Source of the DNA: an uncultured Collinsella sp.
GTDB lineage: Bacteria > Actinomycetota > Coriobacteriia > Coriobacteriales > Coriobacteriaceae
Direction: 5' to 3'
NCBI GenBank assembly: GCA_900554465.1
Contig: USHF01000050.1
Span: forward strand, 1 to 8,978
DNA: 8,978 nucleotides
The translations under genes were made by a program, and so were the position numbers. Below the pieces are notes generated by a model. The model saw nothing but the letters and a program-made list of their open reading frames with translations, did no database searches and had not been told where the DNA came from. Below are positions 1 to 5,004 of the stretch, piece by piece; position 1 is the stretch's first letter; every line of letters starts with the position of its first letter.

Positions 1-26
1 GGCTCGGAGATGTGTATAAGAGACAG
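1..26. other. Nextera transposase adapter remnant (not genomic)
   Basis: Bases 8-26 read AGATGTGTATAAGAGACAG, the 19-bp Tn5 mosaic end used in Illumina Nextera libraries. The preceding GGCTCGG matches the adjoining part of the Nextera read-2 adapter. This is untrimmed library sequence left at a contig edge, not a native transposon end. Genomic sequence starts at base 27, inside a coding region. Confidence 0.96.
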
Positions 27-676
27 AGCTCGCCCAGGAGCACGGCGGCCACCGTTTTTGACGCGCGAACGCTATTCCAATCGGGAACGCGGGTCATAGT
101 AATCCCGTATTCGTTCGCCATGAAACTGCGGCCGTTGCGCAGGGCATACTTGGCTTCTGCCTCGGTTAACTTGGGGGCCTCAGGGTCCGAATCGCCGATG
201 GCGCCCAGGAAGGCCCGTAATGCCCTGGAGACCTTTCCCGCGGCGATCATCTCGAGCAAAACTGGGGCCGCGCCCAGGCCGGCACCATCATCCGTCACGG
301 CGGGTTCATGCAGAATCGCACGCGAGATTATGGCGGGGTTTGCACGGAGAAGCTCCAGGGTCACCAGCGTACCGGCACTGTGCGCGAGCACGTTTGCCGG
401 AGCGCCGATATGCTCAATAACGGCCTGCAGGTCGGCGGCTTGGGCGGCGAGGTCGTAGCGTCCGTCTGCAGCGTCGCCGCTCTCGCCGCAACCGCGGCGA
501 TCGTAGGCAATGACGCGGTAGTCACAGGCGAGCTCGCGGGCGATGGCGTCAAAGAAGACGCCGTCGACGCAGGCGCCGTGCACGCACACCAAGGCGGGCG
601 TATCGGACGATACAACCGGACCGGCATACTCGCGACAGGCGATCGTGGTGCCCGCATTCTCAACCGTAAAATCCAT
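27..676 (-). CDS. alpha/beta hydrolase, C-terminus cut by contig edge
   Basis: An alpha/beta-hydrolase-fold enzyme of unknown substrate (esterase, lipase or peptidase-like), probably cytoplasmic because no signal peptide is seen. Reading from the ATG at 676-674, about 216 codons are open up to the adapter. Visible elements are the oxyanion-loop HG at residues 33-34 (CVHGACVDG), the strand and turn YDRRGCGES at 58-66, and the nucleophile elbow AHSAG with Ser100. The elbow has Ala in place of the usual first Gly of GxSxG. The cap region (LHEP, about 122-125, onward) is present. The catalytic His, and probably the acid residue, lie in the missing part, as families of this type run about 250-280 residues. 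The start is the first ATG that gives a normal hydrolase N-terminus (MDFTVENAGT); its ribosome site, GGGAAC, is weak. It is transcribed away from the radical SAM gene. Confidence 0.88.
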
Positions 677-751
677 ACTGTGTTCCCATCGTCAATGCCC
701 ATCCAGTTGCCCGTCAGTACGGTTGGATAGACCCGCATTGCTTTACGCTTT

Positions 752-765
752 GTTAACAGATTAAC
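752..765. promoter_or_regulatory. small inverted repeat GTTAA-CAGA-TTAAC in a divergent intergenic region
   Basis: The 220-nt gap between the divergently transcribed hydrolase and radical SAM genes is more AT-rich than its flanks around 741-770. It contains the short perfect inverted repeat GTTAA N4 TTAAC. Its place between divergent genes would suit an operator. No convincing paired -35/-10 boxes were found for either gene, so this is only a candidate site. Confidence 0.25.
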
Positions 766-901
766 TGTACCCGACCTGAGGCTTTTCATGGCACGGCATA
801 ATGAGCGACGTGAAAAAACGAAACTTTTAAAGCAAGAGCCCGCACCTTGCTTCGGAGCCGATGCTATGCTTAGGCACAATTGTCTTGAGGAGCATATGTC
901 T

Positions 902-1678
902 ATGTCTACGTTTTTGAATGCCAGCCCCATCTTTGGGCCCGTTCGCAGCCGTCGCCTTGGTCTCTCGCTCGGCGTCAACATGATGCCGGCCAGCGGCAAA
1001 ATCTGCACGTTCGACTGCATTTACTGCGAAAACGGCCTCAATGCCGAGCGCCCCTGCCACGAGCCGTATAACACGGCTGCCGTGGTGCTCGACGCGCTCG
1101 AGGCAAAGCTGCGCGAGATGGCAGCCGAGGGCGAGCTCCCCGATGTGATCACCTTCGCAGGCAACGGCGAGCCCACCGCCGCGCCGGAGTTTCCGCAGGC
1201 CATCGCCGGCGCCGTCGCGCTGCGCGACGAGCTTGCCCCAAACTCCAAGATCGCCGTGCTCTCCAACGGCACACGCGCCGACCGTCCCCAGGTACACGAT
1301 GCGCTCATGATGGTCGACGACAACATTCTTAAGCTCGATACCGTCGACCCGGCGTTTATCCAGCTGCTCGACCAGCCTGTTGGCCCCTACGACGTCGAGC
1401 ACCAGATTGAGACGTTCGAAAGCTTTGACGGTCACGTTATTATCCAGACGATCTTTTTGACCGGTGAGTATCAGGGCAAGCCCATCGACAACACCGGCGA
1501 GGAGTACGTTGCCCCCTGGCTCGTGGCGCTTGAGCGCATTCGCCCGCAAGAAGCGACCATCTACACGGTGGCGCGCGAGACACCGGTCGCCGGCCTTGCT
1601 AAAGCGGCGCCCGAGGTGCTCGACGCCATTGCCGCGCGCGTCCAAGCCCTCGGCATTCCCTGCCAGGTGAGCTACTAG
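902..1678 (+). CDS. radical SAM Fe-S protein (COG0731-like)
   Basis: A radical S-adenosylmethionine enzyme of about 258 residues. The 4Fe-4S cluster motif is C35-x3-C39-x2-C42 (CTFDCIYC), where the third cysteine is followed by E as in many close relatives. Upstream is the conserved block GPVRSRRLGLSLG, then GNGEPT (87-92, the SAM-binding glycine-rich motif) and KLDT (144-147). This matches the widespread 'Fe-S oxidoreductase' group resembling wyosine-synthesis radical SAM proteins. The substrate is not known, and no C-terminal auxiliary cluster motif is seen. Start choice: GAGGAG at 887-892 lies 9 nt before the ATG at 902 but only 3 nt before the in-frame ATG at 896, so 902 is favoured and 896 is possible. 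An earlier in-frame ATG at 788 would add residues with no family similarity and is rejected. A possible -10 box TATGCT lies at 865-870. Confidence 0.9.
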   Translation: MSTFLNASPIFGPVRSRRLGLSLGVNMMPASGKICTFDCIYCENGLNAERPCHEPYNTAAVVLDALEAKLREMAAEGELPDVITFAGNGEPTAAPEFPQAIAGAVALRDELAPNSKIAVLSNGTRADRPQVHDALMMVDDNILKLDTVDPAFIQLLDQPVGPYDVEHQIETFESFDGHVIIQTIFLTGEYQGKPIDNTGEEYVAPWLVALERIRPQEATIYTVARETPVAGLAKAAPEVLDAIAARVQALGIPCQVSY

Positions 1679-1702
1679 CGCGCAGCTGCCCTGTGAGTGG
1701 GC

Positions 1703-1708
1703 TATACT
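1703..1708 (+). promoter_or_regulatory. possible -10 box before the methionine aminopeptidase gene
   Basis: TATACT in the 55-nt gap after the radical SAM gene matches the -10 consensus at 5 of 6 positions. It would place the transcript start shortly before the ribosome site AAGGAAG (1721-1727). No good -35 hexamer is found 16-18 nt upstream, so the promoter may be weak or need an activator. The gene could also be read through from the radical SAM gene, since no terminator separates them. Confidence 0.35.
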
Positions 1709-1733
1709 AGCTGCGAATGAAAGGAAGTTAGCC

Positions 1734-2621
1734 ATGTTTGACAATGGACCCGTGCCCGGCCGCAACGACGCTTGCTGGTGCGGCAGCGGCAAGAAATACA
1801 AGAAATGCCATAGCGCCTTTGATGAGCGCCTCGAGCGCTTGTGGGAAGAGGGCTGGGAGGTTCTGCCCCGCACGCTCTACAAGACACCCGCCGACATCGA
1901 GGGCATCAAGCGCTCGGCCGCCATCAACGTGGGCGTGCTCGACTACGTAGGCGAGCACATCGCCGCGGGCATGACCACCAACCAGATCGACCAGATGATC
2001 TACGACTACACCATCGAACACGGTGGCACGCCGGCTGACCTCAACTATGAGGGCTACCCCAAGAGCGTGTGCACCTCGATCAACGACGTGGTCTGTCACG
2101 GCATCCCCTGCGATACGGACGTGCTGCACGAGGGCGACATCATCAACGTCGATTGTTCCACGATCTTGGACGGCTACTTTAGCGATTCGAGCCGCATGTT
2201 CTGCATCGGCAAGGTCTCTGCCGAGCGCCAGCGTCTGGTCGACGTCACTCGCGCCAGCGTGGAAGCGGGTCTAGCCGCCGTCAAGCCATGGCTACCGCTG
2301 TCCGTGATGGCCGAGGCCGTGCAAAAGACGGTCGAGGACGCCGGTTTTAGCGCGGTGCGCGAGTACGGCGGACACGGCATTGGCAAGGAGTTCCACGAGG
2401 ACCCGTTTGTAGGCTTTACCACCGAGGCGCCCGATGTGGACACCATCATGGCTCCGGGCATGGTCTTTACCATCGAGCCCATGGTCAATGCCGGAGCGCC
2501 CGACATCAAGATTAGCAAGGGCGACGGCTGGTGTGTGCGCACCAAGGACGGCAGCGATTCGGCCCAGTGCGAGGTACAGCTCGTAGTGACCGAGGACGGC
2601 TACGAGCTGCTGAGCTGGTAG
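1734..2621 (+). CDS. map: type I methionine aminopeptidase with N-terminal SEC-C zinc motif
   Basis: A 295-residue M24 peptidase that removes the initiator methionine from new proteins at the ribosome. Residues about 10-26 form a SEC-C motif (C14-x-C16 ... C25-H26, inside GRNDACWCGSGKKYKKCH), a small zinc-binding module also found in SecA and in some bacterial MetAPs such as chlamydial ones. It probably helps ribosome or protein binding. The catalytic domain (about 50-295) has all five metal ligands: D140 (NVD), D151 (FSD), H214 (GGHGIG), E248 (FTIEPM) and E280 (AQCE). H122 (VVCHGIP) and H221 (FHEDP) are the substrate-contacting histidines. The residue pair after E280 is VQ rather than the common HT. 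The start ATG has AAGGAAG 6 nt upstream. A strong terminator follows 9 nt after the stop. Confidence 0.96.
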   Translation: MFDNGPVPGRNDACWCGSGKKYKKCHSAFDERLERLWEEGWEVLPRTLYKTPADIEGIKRSAAINVGVLDYVGEHIAAGMTTNQIDQMIYDYTIEHGGTPADLNYEGYPKSVCTSINDVVCHGIPCDTDVLHEGDIINVDCSTILDGYFSDSSRMFCIGKVSAERQRLVDVTRASVEAGLAAVKPWLPLSVMAEAVQKTVEDAGFSAVREYGGHGIGKEFHEDPFVGFTTEAPDVDTIMAPGMVFTIEPMVNAGAPDIKISKGDGWCVRTKDGSDSAQCEVQLVVTEDGYELLSW

Positions 2622-2630
2622 CCGTGGATG

Positions 2631-2674
2631 CGCCGGATGCTGACGGGCACGCTCGTCTAGCATCCGGCGTTTTT
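2631..2674 (+). terminator. Rho-independent terminator after map
   Basis: A perfect 11-bp stem pairs CGCCGGATGCT (2631-2641) with AGCATCCGGCG (2659-2669) around a 17-nt loop. It is followed at once by TTTTTG and TTT on the plus strand. It lies 9 nt past the methionine aminopeptidase stop, so it ends that transcript and the next gene needs its own promoter. Confidence 0.92.
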
Positions 2675-2691
2675 GTTTGAACGTTTTGCCT

Positions 2692-2732
2692 GATAAAACC
2701 CGCCAAAATAAACCTGTCCCTTTTTGGCGGGT
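2692..2732 (+). repeat. dispersed 41-nt hairpin repeat, copy A
   Basis: This 41-nt block is 39/41 identical to, and in the same orientation as, the block at 4960-5000. It folds as an 11-bp stem: 2698-2708 (ACCCGCCAAAA) pairs with 2722-2732, closing a 13-nt loop that holds AAACCTGTCCC. The two differences from copy B are C2701 and G2729, which pair with each other; copy B has T and A there. It fills most of the space between the map terminator and the ribosome site of the dehydrogenase gene. It resembles REP-type intergenic palindromes, which are often moved by RAYT transposases, but no such gene is present here. Confidence 0.85.
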
Positions 2733-2751
2733 CAAGCGGAAAGGACTACTT

Positions 2752-3687
2752 GTGAACGTCTTGGTTTTGCTGCCCGTCAACGACCACCATCGCGCAATTC
2801 TTGAGTCGAGCGCTCCGGGCGAGGACTTTATCTACACGAGCGCCGACGCTATCACGCGCGAACAAGTCGCCAACGCCGACGTGATCTTGGGCAACATAGA
2901 CCCTGCCCTACTTACCGCATGCGAGCACCTCCAGCTGCTGCAACTACAGACCGCGGGCTATGACGATTACTTGGCCGCCGGCACCGTGCCAGCCGACGCC
3001 AAACTGTCTTGCTCGGTGGGCGCCTACGGCCAGGCCGTGAGCGAGCACATGTTTGCCATGGTCCTTTCCATGATGAAGCGCCTGCCCGGCTATCACGACT
3101 TGCAGCGCGAACATCGCTGGGAGGATTTGGGGCCAGTTACCTCGCTCAAAAACGCCAACGTGCTGGTGCTGGGCGCGGGCGATATCGGCGGTCACTTTGC
3201 CACGCTCTGCCGCGGCATGGGCGCGCACGTCCGCGGCATCAAGCGCCATCCACTCGTCTACCCCATTGTGTTTGAGGACATGGACGGCATGGACGCCCTA
3301 CCTGAGCGCCTGGCAGAGGCCGACATCGTCGCATCCTTTATGCCGAGCACGCCCGAGACCCGCGGTCTGGCGAACGCCGAGTTCTTTGCCGCGATGAAAC
3401 CAGGTGCCTTCTTTGCCAACGGCGGCCGCGGCGACCTTGTGGTCACCGATGACTTGGTTGCCGTTCTGGAGTCGGGACATCTCGCCGGCGCCGCGGTCGA
3501 CGTCACCGACCCCGAACCGCTGCCCGCGACAAGCCCCCTGTGGGATGCGCCCAACATGCTCATCACGCCGCACGTCTCCGGCTGGTTCCACCTGGCAGCC
3601 ACGCTCAACAACGTCGTCGACATCGCCGCGGAGAATCTGCGTCACCTGCAGGCCGGCGAGACCCTGCGCTGCTGGATCGAACATTAG
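2752..3687 (+). CDS. D-isomer-specific 2-hydroxyacid dehydrogenase
   Basis: An NAD(P)-dependent oxidoreductase of 311 residues interconverting a 2-keto acid and a D-2-hydroxy acid; the natural substrate cannot be read from the sequence. The N-terminal substrate-binding part includes LQTAGYDDYL (about 65-74). The Rossmann domain has VLGAGDIGG (139-147) for the nucleotide. The catalytic triad is R226 (GGRGD), E255 (DPEPLP) and H274 (TPHVSG), all in their family context. The start is GTG at 2752, giving a first strand NVLVLLPVN; AAGGA lies 6 nt upstream at 2741-2745. An in-frame TTG at 2677 falls inside the preceding terminator tail and is rejected. Any promoter must lie in or next to the hairpin repeat at 2692-2732. 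It is a single gene with no obvious partner. Confidence 0.93.
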   Translation: MNVLVLLPVNDHHRAILESSAPGEDFIYTSADAITREQVANADVILGNIDPALLTACEHLQLLQLQTAGYDDYLAAGTVPADAKLSCSVGAYGQAVSEHMFAMVLSMMKRLPGYHDLQREHRWEDLGPVTSLKNANVLVLGAGDIGGHFATLCRGMGAHVRGIKRHPLVYPIVFEDMDGMDALPERLAEADIVASFMPSTPETRGLANAEFFAAMKPGAFFANGGRGDLVVTDDLVAVLESGHLAGAAVDVTDPEPLPATSPLWDAPNMLITPHVSGWFHLAATLNNVVDIAAENLRHLQAGETLRCWIEH

Positions 3688-3690
3688 GGT

Positions 3691-3714
3691 TCCGCCGTTC
3701 TAACGAACGGCGGA
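3691..3714. terminator. hairpin just after the dehydrogenase stop, no T-run
   Basis: A perfect 10-bp stem, TCCGCCGTTC / GAACGGCGGA, encloses the tetraloop TAAC starting 3 nt after the dehydrogenase stop. The sequence after it is CCACTC, so it lacks the T-tract of a standard intrinsic terminator. It may protect the 3' end of the mRNA or assist Rho-dependent termination. Confidence 0.55.
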
Positions 3715-3728
3715 CCACTCGACGCTGC

Positions 3729-3826
3729 GAGCCCGTCTGGACGGCAATCTGCCTTTCAATCGTCGGGCATGGCCAGAAGGCCAATGCCCTCCTCTTTCAA
3801 GGCACCTTGCTCGACCAGACGGGCTC
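3729..3826. other. 98-nt nested inverted-repeat element, possible structured RNA or miniature mobile element
   Basis: The outer arms are a perfect 12-nt inverted repeat: GAGCCCGTCTGG (3729-3740) and CCAGACGGGCTC (3815-3826). Nested inside are GCAA/TTGC (3744-3747 with 3807-3810), TGCCTT/AAGGCA (3750-3755 with 3799-3804), and a terminal hairpin of GGGCATGGCC (3765-3774) with GGCC-A-ATGCCC (3779-3789) around AGAA. The arms stay in order, so the whole region can fold as one long interrupted hairpin. On the plus strand a TTTTGTT run follows 8 nt after the outer stem. It lies between the convergent dehydrogenase and toxin genes, so it could be a two-way transcription barrier, a small RNA, or a non-autonomous element. 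Function is unknown. Confidence 0.5.
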
Positions 3827-3842
3827 TCGCTGACTTTTGTTC
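3821..3842 (+). repeat. 22-nt direct repeat, copy 1
   Basis: This copy shares 21 of 22 bases with 3879-3900, including the core CTCGCTGACTTTTGTTC. Its first six bases overlap the right outer arm of the nested inverted-repeat element. The next 16 or so bases after each copy are also weakly alike, suggesting an old duplication with a period of 58 nt. Confidence 0.8.
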
Positions 3843-3878
3843 AACCTGCGGGGTCTGGCTGGCGTTGGCTCTATCTGT

Positions 3879-3900
3879 GGGCCCTCGCTGACTTTTGTTC
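3879..3900 (+). repeat. 22-nt direct repeat, copy 2
   Basis: The second copy starts 58 nt after the start of the first and ends 18 nt before the toxin stop codon. The single difference is CCC here against CTC in copy 1, near the left end. On the minus strand it lies in the immediate 3' untranslated region of the toxin mRNA. Confidence 0.8.
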
Positions 3901-3918
3901 GGCCAGTGAGGTCTAGAG

Positions 3919-4413
3919 CTATTTGAGCGTTGCCAAGTACTTTCTTGCGTTTTCGACGTTCATTGCTGCGACGGGTGCGTGTGAACAGAGTTTGACATCG
4001 TTGGTGACCAGTAGATCCGCCTGAGCGCGTATCGCTGCCGCAATGATTAAATCGTCTTCGTAATCGCTATGGAGCTCACGCTGTCTGCTCGCCATCCAGA
4101 TGTCGCTCAGGTCACAGGGCACTGGCGTGGCAAGCTGCGACAGCACGCTAAGACAATCCCATGCAAGCGAAGTCGCTACCGTAGCGGCATACTGGGAAAG
4201 CGAACCGTGCTCTCGCCGATACCATGCCTTATGTTCGCTTGAAATCAAATAAAACAGGTCTTTGGACGATGTCGCCGCATACAGCAAATCAACCTGCGCC
4301 GTGCATGCATCGCGTAAAAACTCAATCGCCACCGAACGACCACGTCGTGAGGGAATGAAGTAATCGAGCCACACGTTGGTGTCAACCAAGATGCGCTTTG
4401 GAGTCTCACTCAT
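3919..4413 (-). CDS. PIN-domain ribonuclease toxin (type II TA)
   Basis: A 164-residue PIN-domain protein, a Mg2+-dependent RNase fold typical of VapC-like toxins. The acidic residues of the family are in place: D11 in LVDTNVWLD, the cluster D117-x-E119-D120-D121 in HSDYEDDLIIAAA, and D139 in LVTND. E31 could be the remaining acidic residue. There is no signal peptide or membrane segment. It is the second gene of a two-gene minus-strand operon and overlaps the antitoxin by 8 nt (ATGAGTGA), so it is probably made by translational coupling. The overlap supports the ATG at 4413. RNA target is unknown. No terminator with a T-run follows on the minus strand; repeats and the 98-nt inverted-repeat element lie downstream. 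Confidence 0.9.
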   Translation of the reverse strand: MSETPKRILVDTNVWLDYFIPSRRGRSVAIEFLRDACTAQVDLLYAATSSKDLFYLISSEHKAWYRREHGSLSQYAATVATSLAWDCLSVLSQLATPVPCDLSDIWMASRQRELHSDYEDDLIIAAAIRAQADLLVTNDVKLCSHAPVAAMNVENARKYLATLK

Positions 4414-4786
4414 AGAGCCAGCTCATCTCCTCGCCATAGCGATCCGCATAGGCATTCCGTTTGAGCTCTTCGTCGTCCGATGGCTGAGCCTTGACCATAT
4501 CGATTCCCGACTCACAGCAAGCGGCAGCGAACAGCTTCGACCCCTGATCCATAAGCTCGAGCTTACGTTTGGCGGCCTTTTCGCGCTCGCGCTGTTCCGC
4601 CCGGGCACGACTGGGCAGCAGGATATCCTCGAGCGCACCGGGGCGATCGGCCAGCGATGCTGCAAGCTGCCAGAGCGCTCGCACCGCTTGGCTCGGCGTC
4701 ATACCGGCCTTGGAGAGAGCGGCGTCCCCACTCCTTTTAAGATCGGCATCGAGACGTACGTTGATCTGAGCGGCTGTTGTGGTCAT
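4406..4786 (-). CDS. RelB/DinJ-family antitoxin
   Basis: A 126-residue protein with an N-terminal ribbon-helix-helix domain (about 5-45): strand AQINVRLDADLKRS, then helices through SKAGMTPSQAVRALWQLAAS. This matches RelB/DinJ antitoxins, which bind their own promoter as dimers. The middle (about 60-80) is a highly charged helix (RARAEQREREKAAKRKLE). The C-terminal acidic and aromatic tail (about 100-126, ending SWLYE) is the likely toxin-binding part. It is longer than the typical 85-95 residues for this family. The ribosome site AAGGAGG (4791-4797 on the plus map) lies 4 nt before the ATG and is the strongest in the window, fitting a need for excess antitoxin. RelB/DinJ proteins classically pair with RelE/YafQ toxins; here the partner is a PIN protein. 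Confidence 0.88.
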   Translation of the reverse strand: MTTTAAQINVRLDADLKRSGDAALSKAGMTPSQAVRALWQLAASLADRPGALEDILLPSRARAEQREREKAAKRKLELMDQGSKLFAAACCESGIDMVKAQPSDDEELKRNAYADRYGEEMSWLYE

Positions 4787-4810
4787 GACCCCTCCTTAAT
4801 ACTTCAAAAT

Positions 4811-4839
4811 ATCATAAAGCTCTATGGTAGATACGTAAA
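4811..4839 (-). promoter_or_regulatory. sigma-70-type promoter of the toxin-antitoxin operon
   Basis: On the minus strand, TTTACG (4839-4834) and TATGAT (4816-4811) are separated by exactly 17 nt. They match the -35 and -10 consensus at 4/6 and 5/6 positions. The predicted transcript start lies just before the ribosome site of the antitoxin, giving a very short leader. It is the best-formed promoter in the window and sits in a clearly AT-rich patch. Confidence 0.7.
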
Positions 4840-4862
4840 GCATGTATAGCATTTATAAGCAT
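4839..4862 (-). promoter_or_regulatory. iterated ATGCT motifs, candidate antitoxin operator
   Basis: Three copies of AGCAT (ATGCT on the minus strand) start at 4839, 4848 and 4858, spaced 9 and 10 nt, about one helical turn. They abut the -35 box of the toxin-antitoxin promoter. Ribbon-helix-helix antitoxins typically bind short repeated sites next to their promoter, so autoregulation here is a reasonable inference. Confidence 0.45.
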
Positions 4863-4880
4863 TAGCCGTACTCTGTACAC

Positions 4881-4914
4881 AAAAAGCCGCCGAGGCGCAC
4901 TGCACCTCGGCGGC
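4881..4914 (-). terminator. Rho-independent terminator for the M18 aminopeptidase transcript
   Basis: Read on the minus strand, GCCGCCGAGG (4914-4905) pairs perfectly with CCTCGGCGGC (4895-4886) over 10 bp with a 9-nt loop, followed by TTTTTG (from 4885). It lies about 90 nt past the M18 stop and just upstream of the toxin-antitoxin promoter, so it isolates the two minus-strand units. Confidence 0.9.
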
Positions 4915-4959
4915 CACGTATCGCAGATCTAGTTCGGTTTCACCCTTTGCATTCGCCCA

Positions 4960-5004
4960 GATAAAACCTGCCAAAATAAACCTGTCCCTTTTTGGCAGGT
5001 TTTA
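4960..5004 (+). repeat. dispersed 41-nt hairpin repeat, copy B (extended stem)
   Basis: The core 4960-5000 matches copy A (2692-2732) at 39 of 41 bases in the same orientation. Here the stem is 15 bp: 4962-4976 pairs with 4990-5004 around the same 13-nt loop. T4969 pairs with A4997, replacing the C-G pair of copy A. The right arm includes the TAA stop codon of the M18 gene (5002-5004), and on the minus strand the hairpin ends in TTTTATC, so it may act as a first terminator or 3'-end stabiliser. The loop segment AAACCTG can also pair with CAGGTTT (4996-5002), giving an alternative fold that copy A cannot form. Confidence 0.85.

Noticed and set aside
1..26. A native Tn5-like transposon end
   Set aside because: The bases before the mosaic end match the synthetic Nextera adapter and the sequence sits exactly at the contig edge.
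788..901. Upstream in-frame extension of the radical SAM protein
   Set aside because: The extra residues are not family-like, there is no good ribosome site before 788, and GAGGAG with ATG at 902 (or 896) is well placed.
827..1873. Long (348-codon) open frame on the minus strand across the radical SAM gene
   Set aside because: It is antisense to a gene with clear catalytic motifs and to the start of map. Its residues show no family motif, and long antisense frames are expected in GC-rich coding DNA.
2677..2751. TTG-initiated extension of the dehydrogenase
   Set aside because: It would begin in the T-run of the map terminator and translate the hairpin repeat. The GTG at 2752 has a proper ribosome site and gives the usual N-terminal strand.
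3755..3918. Minus-strand reading frame with protein-like text (VEQKSARARLVEQGALKEEGI) after the toxin gene
   Set aside because: It reads plausibly and ends at a stop near 3756, but it has no ATG start, no ribosome site and no recognised family. The same bases are explained by the nested stems and repeats. It could be a remnant of a lost gene, but I cannot support that.
3540..4849. A larger defence island around the toxin-antitoxin pair
   Set aside because: Both flanks are housekeeping genes (dehydrogenase and M18 aminopeptidase), and no nuclease, helicase, methylase, integrase or recombinase frame is present in the window.
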